DNA of 62,000 bases, taken from NCBI RefSeq assembly GCF_000003815.2, contig NC_049990.1, positions 6,231,497 through 6,293,496 on the forward strand. The letters are read 5' to 3'. This document shows positions 43,893 through 55,299 of the stretch, piece after piece. Origin of the DNA: Branchiostoma floridae. Lineage: Eukaryota > Chordata > Leptocardii > Amphioxiformes > Branchiostomatidae. A program made the position numbers and the translations under genes. A model generated the notes under the pieces. That model was not told the origin of the DNA. It was given only the letters and a program-made list of their open reading frames with translations, and ran no database searches. Every line of letters starts with the position of its first letter. Within the stretch, counting starts at the first letter, position 1.

Positions 43893-44690
43893 AACTATGG
43901 AAGGCGTTCAGCACCAAGGACAGGTACTGTAACATTCTAGGGGTACTATGTATAACAAGTCCAATCAGGTAATGCAAAACTTTGGCAATTATTTGTTCTG
44001 CATGTATTGTTTTACTTTGCCTTAGCTGTGTCTATTACTTCTTTAGTCTTTTGCAACTGTGGATGGCATTCAGCACCAAGGACAGGTCTGATTTTAATTG
44101 TGCAAAATCTACTTCTGTAAAGGGCTTCTTGCCCTTAGGATAAAAATTGTCTGCAGCGTATGACCAAAGAGTTGATATTTGTTTTGTAAGAACTGTTTGA
44201 AGGCATTCAGCACCAAGGACAGGTCTGATTTTAATTGTGCAAAATCTACTTCTGTAAAGGGCTTCTTGCCCCCTTAGAATAAAAATTGTCTGCAGCGTAT
44301 GACCAAAGAGTTGATATTTGTTTTGTAAGAACTGTTTGAAGGCATTCAGCACCAAGGACAGGCCTTTTGCTTCTGTAAAGATGGTCACTTCTGGAAAATC
44401 CACCTTTTGAAAATGTTTTATATTTTAATGATATTCTGCAGTGCAGGGCCAAATATTTCATATCTTTTTGTCTTATATGTACTTTTGAAGGCATTCAGCA
44501 CCAAGGACAGGCCTATTTGCTTGTGTGAAGATAATAATGCGTGAAAAATCTACCTGTTGCTCTTAAGATAATGATATTCTCAACAAAGATTTGATGTATA
44601 TTTGTTTTGCGAGTTTTGTTGAAAGCATTCAGCATCAAGGACAGGTCTGTTTGCTGGTGTAAAGATGGTTACTTACAAGTGGAAAAATAA
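43893..44690. repeat. ~140-bp tandem array around ggcattcagcaccaaggaca
   Basis: The core block starts at 43,903, 44,065, 44,202, 44,341, 44,490 and 44,624 (periods 134-162). The two best units also share ctacttctgtaaagggcttc and gtctgcagcgtatgaccaaa. Open frames here are repeat translations. Confidence 0.92.
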
Positions 44691-45809
44691 CCCATTGAAA
44701 AGGTTTCTTATCTATAAGAATCTGTCCCATCTAACTTCTAGTGAACTCATCCATTTCATCTTACTTTTAATAATATCATATGTTTTGCTCACACTTAAAA
44801 ATTAACAGAATATATCCCCTTTAACATTACCTTTAATGATCATCATCATTTAGGGTCACGGATTAATGAAGATAATATAACAAGAGATTGACTGCAAGAC
44901 TGCACAGCGGTATGCTTTCAATACACGCAAAGATGCCTTTGCTTTAATTTGTTCTAGTCATAATGAAATATTTAGTGTGCTAATCATAATTTTCTACACC
45001 AACATGAGCAAGCCTGCATGTAAATTACAAGTTACAGAAACATAACTATACTGCACTTGCTGTAACTTTAGACAAGTTATGTTGATCGAATTACAGAACA
45101 AAGATCACCATTGAACTTGATACTATTTGAATAAAGTTGGAATTCTAATACATGAGATTTGACAATATGAGAACTTGCTTGCTTGGATAACTGCATCATA
45201 TATTTGGCATATCGTATTACCTGGATTTCTAACCTTCATCAAAGTAATATGAGAACTCTGTAATAAAACGATTCAATTACAGATGAAAATATACTGTATT
45301 TCAACACATTGACATCTGCAATTTCAAGTACTGCACAGCTATAATTTTTGTTCTTTGTAGTACTACCGTAAATTCCGGCACTCAAATTTCTCAGCACAGT
45401 GAAATTAGAGAGCTTGCTGTAAAGTTACATATTGGAAGGAAAATATGTAGTATGCTAAGTTTTTAGTAAGAAATCACTGTCAAAATCCCAAACTACAAAC
45501 AAACAAAATTCATCAATTTCACATTATGTACACAACACTGCTATAATATACAAAGTACTTGGAAAGTACCTGGAAAAGAATGGGCTAAGTTTTCCAATAT
45601 TACACATGGCAATCAACCTAATGTCTTTTGACAATGTGCATTTCAGATGACTTGGGAGACTTCCCTTTCACTAATTAATCCCTAAGGACACAGAACATCC
45701 CTGTATCGAGGCCAATCAATGAGCAGTGCGATGACAAGAATACAAGTTAAGATATTTCTTTCATGCAAAAGTGTATGGCTACATGTGTATTGTGTAAATT
45801 GGGAGTTGC

Positions 45810-46022
45810 AGAAACAATCACACACACGCACGCACGCACGCACACACACACACACACACACACACTCACTCACACACACAAATACACACACATTTATATA
45901 CATACATACATAGTATACAAACACATTCACACACAAACACATTCAAAGAAACACTCAAACAAATACTATACAAAGAAACATACACAATCATAATAATCAC
46001 ACACACACACACACAAACACAG
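45810..46022. repeat. CA-rich microsatellite tract
   Basis: (CA)n with CACG and CACT variants at 45,820-45,900 and a shorter (CA)n at 45,998-46,020, with ATACATA between them. Confidence 0.95.
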
Positions 46023-46214
46023 TGTCACATAAACAAAAACAATATCAACTCAGCCCCTTAGGGTAAAGCAGTAAATTAAATATATGAAGTAACCTTATTC
46101 CACATGCTGGTACATGTAATATCCCACCTCCCATATAACAACAACGCATGACTGTCATGTTGTATGCATGAACCACCACACCACATTAACCTATTGATCA
46201 CATGTGCTTCTTGA

Positions 46215-46502
46215 ATGAACTGCCAGTTTAGATATAGATCTAAATCAAATAAGTCGAACCCGATTCATCTGACCCAACACACGTTTCTGAGTATGTCACA
46301 GTCACGTAGAATTCAGTATATGTCCAGTTTAGGACTCAAATCACGTGCTCCGAGTCCCACAAGTACAAATACTAAAATTACATCTACCAGTAGCATTAAG
46401 AAATCAAAGTTGCCTTCTTTTCAACTACAAGAATCAGGGGTACCCAAAAGGCATGTTTTATCTAAAGCTCATATGAAATTGTTAAAACTTAAAATAAAAT
46501 AA
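46215..46502 (+). CDS. Possible terminal exon or short open frame, unknown protein
   Basis: A 95-codon open frame, very basic and Ser-rich, ending QESGVPKRHVLSKAHMK then LLKLKIK-stop and followed at once by AATAAAA. Codon use looks less random than in nearby frames, and a cagtttag acceptor-like site precedes it. I recognise no family. It could equally be a chance frame or a transposon-derived piece. Confidence 0.22.
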   Translation: MNCQFRYRSKSNKSNPIHLTQHTFLSMSQSRRIQYMSSLGLKSRAPSPTSTNTKITSTSSIKKSKLPSFQLQESGVPKRHVLSKAHMKLLKLKIK

Positions 46503-46999
46503 AAACATAACACTTTCCTTATAAATTCATTTATTTCTAGCAAAAATGTTGACAAATTTCATAAAACTTGTATGAATGCTTAATACATGAGCACCCCCTG
46601 GTATAATTTGCAGCTCTAAATATCTAAATTTTGCATATTGGAAATGTGGGGCAATAAAAACATATGCCAAAAAAATGTCAGAACTGGCTTAAGTTTAATG
46701 AAGTGTTATATGTCTTGGCTTCGTGCCTGCCAAGCAACTTATATTGGTTGATTTAATGTAGTAAGATACTGGTACACCCAAACCACAATTCAATATAATG
46801 AATCGAATTACAGCGCCCAGGTGAACACAATATGGAAAAGAATTGCGGATTTGATGTGGGTGTCACATGGCCTCAAGTGACCTGCAATCACATACTTTTG
46901 GCTTGTCTTCAAGAGAAGAATAAACTGATAAAGTTACTTTCACCATTATTAATTTATTTACATTTTTACATTGTAATATCTATTTGTTCTTTAATCTTT

Positions 47000-47225
47000 T
47001 TACAACTGTAGATGGCATTCAGCACCAAGGACAGGTATTGTAACAATGCAAAACTTTGGCATTTATTTGTTTTGCATGTATTGTTATACCTTGCCTAAAA
47101 CTGTGGATGGCATTCAGCACCAAGGACACGTCTGGTGTTTAATTGTGCATAATCTACCTGTTGAAAAGGATAAAAAATGTCTGCAGTGCAGGACCAAAGA
47201 GTTGATATTTGTTTTGCAAGTAAAG
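47000..47225. repeat. Detached copies of the 44-kb repeat
   Basis: ggcattcagcaccaagga occurs at 47,014 and 47,109 with the following gaccaaagagttgatatttg, 2.4 kb from the main array. Confidence 0.85.
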
Positions 47226-47331
47226 TTATGGTTGGTATGTACTTTCACCATTATTTACAGCATATATTCTTATCAGTACTAGTCAGATGAACTGCCATGC
47301 CCAGTCAGCTAAACCTTCCACATACTCATAG

Positions 47332-47532
47332 TACCGTAGATTCACTTATTTTGAGGGGATAAAATTTTGCAGTTGGAGGGAAATTAAAGTTGGTTTTTGC
47401 AGTGTTTTAAGGTCATTGTTGAACCAATTTTGTAGCACTGTAGAAATATAAAACACAAACACGAAATTTGCTACCATATTTTCACATTAGTAAGAAAAAA
47501 GAGCTACCGCAAACAGTTCTAGAGTTACGGTA
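47332..47532. mobile_element. Foldback element, TACCGTA ends
   Basis: taccgtagattcacttat at the left and ctagagttacggta at the right, with interior ttgaggggataaaatttt. A diverged relative of MITE B in layout. Confidence 0.45.
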
Positions 47533-47782
47533 CTGTTATCTACATTCCTCTCACCTTCTCTATGCTGTTTTATATCAAACTTCAAAGCTTCTTCATACAG
47601 ATGTTGGCAAATGGCCAATGTGCAAGCAACTCCAGTATGCACTCCCAGGAAAACTGCCTTACATATTTAAAATCTTCACAGAAGACCCTTGCTGGGGGCA
47701 TAACTTGAAGAATTTCAATGATTGTAGACTAAATTGAACATTCGTTGATGTAGGTTAGACATCCAGGTAATAAGATACGCCA

Positions 47783-47912
47783 AAAAGTAGTTACTCAAGC
47801 AAATGGATATGCAACCCTCTCCAACAAGATCTCTTCAGTGTCACTGACAAAAACTACTGGATAGTAGTTGACCGTTTCCAAAACCATATCCAGTTGCTTG
47901 AGTAACTACTTT
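47783..47912. mobile_element. Foldback element with AGTTACTCAAGCAA arms
   Basis: aaaagtagttactcaagcaa at 47,783 faces ttgcttgagtaactactttt ending at 47,912. The interior tccaacaagatctcttcagt..cactgac recurs at 33,372-33,402 and in opposite orientation near 34,770-34,805. Confidence 0.7.
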
Positions 47913-48242
47913 TGGGCATAAATTGAACATTTTTTTGTTCAGGTCCAAGTTCAGGTCCGGACCTTGACCATACAAGTCCTGTGCTTGAATTTTCAAACCG
48001 GTACCCACCCGTAGTTCCAGTACATGTATTTGGGACCAAAATTATTTTTGCACTGCACCAGTCTGGAATACTGTGTACATTTTTCTAGTATGAAATATAA
48101 GTATGTTACCATCCAAGGGAAACATATTACGTAATATCTGCTAACATGTCGCGGCACAGGTGCAGTTGTATACACCAAAATGAGGAATCATAGCAGTTGA
48201 AATATAGCCCACACTTCATCTAAGCCCCAAAATTCATAGAAA

Positions 48243-48536
48243 ATGATTAGTTTTCCTAGCAAAGAGTCGCACCGTGATTCACCTAAGCATAATCTGAAAT
48301 GCGAAGATCTAATCATGATTAAATGTGACTGTAATCAGCCCGCTACAAGATTGAAGCCGGCGCGTCTGGTCGTTTGGATCTTTATCACTGAGAATCAATA
48401 CGTTGTTAACAGCAACGGTTCTGCGGTCAATTTTCCCCCTTATCGGAGTCTGGAAGACGCGTGCCCCCACCGTCACATCGCACACCCGTTCCTATCAATT
48501 ACGCTTTGTCGTGTCACTGAAGTACGGGGGATTTAG
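48243..48536 (+). other. Open frame of 97 codons, unrecognised
   Basis: GC-richer than its surroundings. The translation (NQYVVNSNGSAVNFPPYRS and so on) matches nothing I know and has no splice or polyadenylation context. Listed as a composition anomaly. Confidence 0.15.
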
Positions 48537-48944
48537 CACTAAATATATGGGATGACGCATATTCGACAAACATTAATGTTATTGGTTTTCTACAGAAATT
48601 ACTAGTTGAGGTGTACATCTGTCTGAATATGAGGATTATCGATGTCATAGAGACAAAGGTGAAACTTTCTTATACGAGAATAAAATGCATTTGATCTGTT
48701 TGTAACTATTGCTTTAGAACAAGATTAGTATACTGTAGTCTGTGGTAGCATTCATATACATATTACAATGTACAAGTACATGCATATAATGATTTGTTTT
48801 CCACTACCTCAAAAAGAGGAAGTCAAATGTAAAGAAACAAGCTCGATGTGTATTTTAGAATGTATTACACTGTACAATGTAGGTAATAGTTCTTGATATA
48901 TGTATCATAAGTTATCAGTATAGTTATCAGTTATAAGTAAGTAG

Positions 48945-49352
48945 TTATCAGTATCATATCTAGGTTAAAAGTAATTGCAAGTAGCCTTTGCGCACTTATG
49001 TACAATAATACCAGGAACATATACATGTTTATTGTAAGACACCTCACTCAGTACACCATTGTAATGGCATATTAGTTATCAGTATCATATCTAGGTTACA
49101 TGTGATTGCAATTAGCCTTCGCGCATTTGTTTACAATAATACCAGCAACATATATAAAGCGGCTGGAAGCAGAAGTCCAGTTAGAAGCTCTGAGGAAGAT
49201 GTCTGACAGACATCAAAACGTCAGCAGGTGAGAAAAAAACTGGTTGTGTAAAAGAAAGAAAACTCTTATGTCCTATGATCTACCAACCTGATGAAATTAC
49301 ATGTTTATTGTTTGACACTTCACTCCATGCACTATTGTAATGGCATTTTCAT
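48945..49352. repeat. Direct duplication, second copy split by an insertion
   Basis: agttatcagtatcatatcta...acaataataccag-aacatat...tgtttattgt..gacac-tcactc is present at 48,945-49,070 and again from 49,074. The second copy is interrupted at 49,154-49,299. Confidence 0.85.
49154..49299 (+). mobile_element. Short mobile repeat with TGTCTGACAGACA hairpin
   Basis: ~146-bp insertion defined by comparison with the uninterrupted copy. Holds gatgtctgacagacatc (perfect 7-bp stem), aaaacgtcagcagg and, at its end, ccaacctgatgaaat. Related to 10,985-11,145. Confidence 0.72.
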
Positions 49353-49479
49353 TTTTGGTCAGGCAAAGATTGCTGGATTAGCAATCACAGATACCATCTT
49401 AATATCATCCCAGCCGAGATTATTTGACATCGCCTTGGTGCAATGATTGGAAAAGAGGCGGCACTGATCGAAACGTTGA

Positions 49480-50200
49480 TAAGATACAACGTTACAGCGG
49501 TACCCGGAGATAAGGCTCTGAGTGGAATCAAGACTATAACCGGGGCCACGTTGATTTGATTATATGGATGACATTCTCTTGGAACTCCAAAACTGATGCG
49601 AGCATGTGCATAAAAAAACATTTGACCAGAAAAAGCTGCCTACATTTATCTAAGTGGTCTGAGGAAGGTTAACATATGAGTCATACAACATTACTGCAGT
49701 ATCCAGAGATAAAGCTCTGAGTGGAATCAGACTATGACCAGGGCCAAGTTGATTTGATTATACGGATGACATCCTTTTGGAGCCCCAAAACTGATGCGAG
49801 CGTGCGCATAAAAAAAACGTTTGGCCAAAAATAAAAGTTGCCTTTATTATGAAATCTAAGTGGTCAGGAAGGTTGAAAAAATGACTGAACACACAGAATA
49901 TAACGTTAGTATATACAGAAAAATTTATTCTTCATTTTTGTTCTTTCACATCTTCTTTGACCTTGTAATGTTCTATGATGTCAGTATATATTTTCTGATA
50001 TTTATTTTTGTAATCCGCTGCATATACTTGTATTTGATTATTTTGAAGCTGCTTTCTACGATATACTGTGTGGTTCAAAACATTTCTTTTTCTTTGGAAG
50101 CAGCCAAAAGTAGATGCTCGCACGGATGCCATCCACATAATCAAATTAACATGGCCTAAGGTGGCAATTGCGGTGACTTCAATTGCCATGGAAACATTGC
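49480..50200. repeat. Direct and inverted copies of one block
   Basis: gagtggaatcaagactataa ... ttgatttgattata-ggatgac ... aaaactgatgcgagc is present at 49,480-49,650 and 49,690-49,845. An inverted copy of the second half (gatgctcgca..gatgccatccacataatcaa) lies at 50,110-50,160. Confidence 0.75.
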
Positions 50201-50271
50201 ATCAGGCGGTTCCCGGCCTCATCAAGACCGCGCGTTTGCACAGATTGGCAATTACGCGTCAGGCACAGGAG

Positions 50272-50545
50272 ACACAGTAACCCCCCTCGCATGAGGAGAG
50301 CTGTAATTGAATAGGCGTCAGAATTACAAAGTAGCTTTAGATGAAGTTGTAAAATTTCTTTCTTGAAGCATTCTTTTTTAAAAAATTTGATATTTTTTAC
50401 AGAAACTAAAGCAAAGGAAACACAGTAACCTCCCTCGCATGAGGAGAGCTATAATTGAATAGGCGTCAGAATCACAAAGTAGCTTTAGATAAAGTTGTAA
50501 AATTTACTTCTTGAAGCATTCATTTTTAAAAACTTGATACAAGAT
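50272..50545. repeat. Tandem duplication, period 149 bp
   Basis: ctcgcatgaggagagct-taattgaataggcgtcaga...gttgtaaaatttcttcttgaag occurs from 50,272 and from 50,421. Confidence 0.88.
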
Positions 50546-51924
50546 GTAGTTTATACACAAACTAAAATTTGCATGTGCCCTGTAGTAACTTTTCAAAAAC
50601 CTCATTTTGCCAGAATTTAAATACAAGAAGTGCTATACCAAAAAGGACCCGCGGTCGGGCTGGTACCTCGGGTGATACGGAATATCTGACAAAATATCTG
50701 TGTCATTTTTATTTCTTTGACACTGTTACTCTGCAAACCAGTAGAAAATATTGTTTTACATGCAGAGTCTATAGGTTCCTTGTGAATTTACATACATACA
50801 CGTATGGGGGAGTATTTCATTATTGCTGTTCAGTTCAGAACGGAACTGTACTAATATGTATGGGGGAGTATTTCAATATTGCAGTTACCCTGGGCTAAAG
50901 TTTGCTCTTTAACGTGGGTTCTCTGACGTAAATCCATATCATCATGTGCGTCATCCCTATGAAAGTAAAATCACCATAACATTAGCTGAACCTAGCAAGG
51001 GATTCTCAAACGGATACACCAACACTTCTCCTGGTAATGCTCATAATAACCCCGATAATAGCAGCTATGAGCACTTTCATGACATTTTCTCAAACCTCCC
51101 ATCTGAGTGTAGTGGTCCTCGTAATGTGTAGAGTCCTGCTCAGTAAAAGCGTCTTTTACGACCAGTTTGAGGTGGCGGAAAAGGCATTTTATTTTTCTGC
51201 GCGTCAGCAACCGCTCATAATCAGTTGTAAACTTTTGAAATGGACTCGTATCAAAACTCATATTTTCTGCTCGAATGCCTTTTAGATACACAGCTTGCCT
51301 CGAATTCTTAAGAATCAACTCCCTGTGTAAAACCGTGTTCATAAAACTACCTACCATCAAACTTCAGGTGAGTGCAAAATTCTCAGGTAAGTCGAGTTGA
51401 GATATGTGTAGTTGAAATATTATATATTTGATATACTTTGACTCTTATGTTTTGGAAATACATATCTTATGTTTTGGAAATACATATCCTTTAGCAAGCT
51501 ATGTGTACAAATGTTACTGTAAATCTGAAAATGTTTATAGTGGTTTTATGTTCATTGTGTCTCTTCAATGCAGCATCATAACACTGCGAATACATGTCAC
51601 AATATCATAAAGTTACAATTTTAAACTTTATATCCGTACACAAAATAAAGCGCTTACCAACAAGTCCTCTGATCCTTATCAAGTTGAAATCACCCAAAGC
51701 CTAAAATGACCCAGACCTTACATTTGAGTATGCCACAGTATTGTTTCAGCCATGAACTTAAACTAGTTTGCAAAAACTTCCCTTTTGTACTTACAACAAA
51801 GTTGAATCCCTGCCAAGATAAATGAATTTTACAGTATGTACCTCTTATATTGAACGATGAGACCAAGGATAAAAACCAGTGCTATGAGGTTCATTTACTT
51901 GGAGCCAGTGGAAATTAGAATTCT

Positions 51925-52085
51925 GCGACGCTGAGTGACATTGCCCGCGGCAGTGACGCATCAGGGCCTCCCACCGAGACTAACCCCAGTGTACAGGATG
52001 CTATCTAACCTTTCCAGCCGGCTGAGTCATTACGTAAGGATCACGGGAAAAGTGCACCACTTACGTCTGCAAATCCTGACTGATG
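51925..52085. promoter_or_regulatory. Candidate regulatory element with bZIP-site cluster
   Basis: GC-richer, non-repetitive patch with TGACGCATCA (51,954-51,963), TGAGTCAT (52,023-52,030) and the palindrome TTACGTAA (52,030-52,037). These match AP-1/ATF and C/EBP-PAR consensus sites. Function is inferred only from the motifs. Confidence 0.3.
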
Positions 52086-52099
52086 TCTTTGGGCGTAGT

Positions 52100-52340
52100 A
52101 CATGGAATTTCTGTATCTTGTTGTGAAATCTGGAATCAGATTTTAGATTTTTTAGATCTTTGTCATGAAATCTTTGACCATTTTGAGGAAATTTCCCTAT
52201 CTTTAATGTAATATTTGAATTGCTGTCTTTTGTCATGAAATTTGATTTAGACTGATGAGATCTAGACTTATCATGAAAACTTGTGTATCGCTTGACTGAC
52301 ATCTCTGGGCTTGTTGTGAAATCTGGAATCAGCTCTAGAC
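52100..52340. repeat. Short degenerate repeats of ttgttgtgaaatctggaatc
   Basis: The block occurs near 52,118 and 52,311 with several catgaaa(t)ct relatives between. AT-rich and poorly conserved. Confidence 0.5.
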
Positions 52341-53016
52341 TTGTTGTGAAAAATGTTTGAAAAAAATTTGTATCAAATATGTACTAGTAGCTTTGACACA
52401 CCTATCTGTGTCATTTTTCTTTGTCTGACGATGTAACTTCGAGAGTTTTTTTGTCCAAAGTCGACAGGTTCCTCGTGGATTTCGATGTGTTTTGAATCAC
52501 TGATGGAGGCCATACATATATGAACTACAGGTACTAGTAGTTAAGGGGTCAATTCCCCCCTCAAACTGCAAGAAAGGTCTGGGGGGGTGGGGGTTTCAGT
52601 ATTTTACTATTGTTATCTTGAATGTTGTGAAATTTATGAATAATTATGGATAATGACATGAAAATTTTGTTACTTTTCCAAAATTTTATAACTTGCCATG
52701 GAATTTTTCAAGATCATCATCGAGCCCTGAGTCATATATATTCCGACAAGGCTTCTTCAGAAAAAAACTTAATGTTTCATCCCTTTCGGCATAGCAAAAA
52801 GACGATCAATACTAACACCTGAGTATTTCCCATTATAAGACTTCCATCACTTCAATTTTCCAACTAGGTGAAGCAATTTGTGGATGTCTCCTGAGATACG
52901 AATGTTGCATATCTGCTACACATTATAGTAATTGCTGTCAACAGGAACCATTTTTCCCGTGGATATCTGGAATCACCAACATCAAGAGCACTGCAGGCAC
53001 TTGCAACCAATTAGAA

Positions 53017-53228
53017 TACTGTAAATGCAGAAATGTTCGCGGTGGATTAATGTTCGCGTTTTTTGCGGCGGCCGCTTCACCGCGAATTTAAAACCACCGC
53101 GAACATTTTTCCATAACAGTAAGAGACTACAGTGCATGGTGCTACTGCGAAATTAAAACCACCGCGAAAAGTCCATTTTCCCGCTACCGCGAAATTAAAT
53201 CCCTGCGAACTTAAATGCATTTACAGTA
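53017..53228. mobile_element. MITE family B copy 4
   Basis: tactgtaaatgcagaaatgt to cttaaatgcatttacagta, with strong CG-rich inner arms (tcgcggtggatta / aaaaccaccgcga). Nearly intact. Confidence 0.9.
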
Positions 53229-53236
53229 TTCGCAAC

Positions 53237-53440
53237 CAACGCTTGTTCACCTTTATTCGTGGTTTAGCCTAAATTTGTTGTTTTAAAAAACTGAATATCT
53301 AGGAATTTCAGGTTTCTAATTGCAGCATTTGCTAAATATTGCAGTGTGAAACTACGGTAACCGTCTTTCGATCCCAAAATACCCTATTCTTGAATACAAC
53401 AGATATAGGTTTTGCCACAGTTAAAGGTGACCTTATGTTA
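53237..53440. mobile_element. MITE family A copy 8, diverged
   Basis: caacgcttgttcacctttat at the left, aggtgacc-ttatgtta at the right, separated from MITE B copy 4 by only 8 bp. Confidence 0.7.
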
Positions 53441-54375
53441 CATATCATGGCAGTTAAGAAGTTGAATTTCTTTTTTACAAGAAAATGTTTCACCTGCACA
53501 TGCATTCGACGCATATTTTCTTCCCAGACAATTGACACCGTAACATTGACCGTGACCTTCAAATGCCCTGCGCTAATCTCCGTAACATCTTCCTCCCAAC
53601 ATGCATAATTTAGTTGTCGCGACGACGGAATGATGCGCACCTGCTGGTCTATAATGCAGGGTTGAGGGAGGCAAAGGTGCCAAGGTCAGGGACATGTTAT
53701 ACGTACAACAGGGATCAAAACAGGTCAACACTTTTACCATGACAAAGACGATCTGTATCAGGGTGTGAGACATCTTTTTTGCATCACCCGCAATATTTTG
53801 TCTCAGAAATTCCTTACGTTACAAGTTTTCTCAATTTACATACGTGCAATTTTGAAGACTCTGTGATATGAAAATGATGAAATATGGTGGACTAAATTTC
53901 ATCAATTCTTCAACTGGCAAGGAAACTGGCAGGAACTGCTCTAATCAAAATTTCTAGATTTTGAATTTTTTGGGGGTCTTTTTTAATTTGCAGTGTAAAT
54001 AATTTTTATCTGCAAATTAGACTGCGTGGCTTACAGTTCAATGTCATTTTTAACTAACTGCATATTACATTTAGAATTCATTTTAGCTGTTATACACCTA
54101 CTATGTCAAACAGATATACTAATAAATCACATTTCTGCAGGATGCAGAACACCAACTATTTTCTCAATCTGCATAATTTTAGGAGCACTTACCTGCAATC
54201 TGACAAAATTGTCTACAGGGGCCCCTGCTAAGGCAACATCACTTCAACAATGCAGAAATGGGCCAAATGTCAGTTATTTCAGCAGGAAGATCATTATAAC
54301 TAATGGGATACTCTTTCAAAGAACATGTTTTCTAAGCTAGTTGGGATGTTATGGGTCCAAGTCTGGTTACTTTGG

Positions 54376-54550
54376 TACTGTAAAGTCATCTTTTTGTGTC
54401 GAATAAATGTCGCAGTAGGAAAGAAAAGGAGGCTTTTGTGGTGATTAATTTGGATTCAAACAATCTACAGTTGCATAAAAACATATATTAGCAAAAAAAA
54501 GCACTGTGAAAACTGCGAAACTAAACCATCGTGAACATTTGAAGATTTAT
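54376..54550. mobile_element. Old TACTGTAAA-type foldback remnant
   Basis: tactgtaaagtcatc at the left and cgtgaacatttgaagattta at the right with aaactgcgaaactaaacc. Diverged; ends uncertain. Confidence 0.4.
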
Positions 54551-55299
54551 AATGAATAGATGACAGCCAAAATCAGTACCATGGACAGGACTATTCTAAT
54601 TATGTTTTCCCCAAAAAACTGTTGTTTTTGCTGGTGTGCTTCTTTTTCTCCTTCTTCTGACAGTGACCAACCAGAGCTTAGAACTGGATCAGCATGTTTA
54701 CTGTATGGATATGAACAACTACAGGTTTGCAATAGCAAAATCTGTCTGGTCATAGGGTGAGCTATAGTATTGTATTGTATGCTAGTAGCTTGACAAATGG
54801 CTACAGGTAAAATATTCTGCATTTTTGCGAAAATGTTGCCTTCCTAGTTTGAGCTAAAACATCATATTATTTCAGGATTACAGCCTTATAATCAGTACCA
54901 TAGACAAGAATGGTTTACTTTTAGTTGAAATATCATCAATATCATTTTAAGATTTAAAGTGAACTAGACAGGCAACATTTTTGAAAAAATTCAAAATGTT
55001 ACTCCTCTTACCTTGGGTCAAGCTACTCACATACAATACTATACCATTAAGCTCGCCCCAAAGTAGTGTGTGTGAGTGAAAACAAGACATGGGGCTATGA
55101 ATGGGGGTATCTGAGTAACAAGTCCAGGTAGACAGCCTAGGTAGCCAGGACTGGTGTACAGCCCAGCCTTTTCTGAAGAAAGAAAGAAAAAGACCACACT
55201 AGCAAAAACAATGTTTTCTTTGGGAAAACGTAACAAATTACATCCTTGAATTCAGCACCATGGACAGGGATAGCTCTTTTACTTGAAATATCAACCGAT

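Noticed and set aside
44035-44494. Long minus-strand frames with internal protein repeats
   Set aside because: They translate the ~140-bp tandem array; the protein repeat follows the DNA period and has no gene context.
45682-45993. Cys/Val-rich and His/Thr-rich frames
   Set aside because: Translations of the CA microsatellite.
50992-51360. 122-codon minus-strand frame
   Set aside because: No recognised family, equally long frames on the opposite strand, and no supporting splice sites; the moderate GC content of the block may explain the openness.
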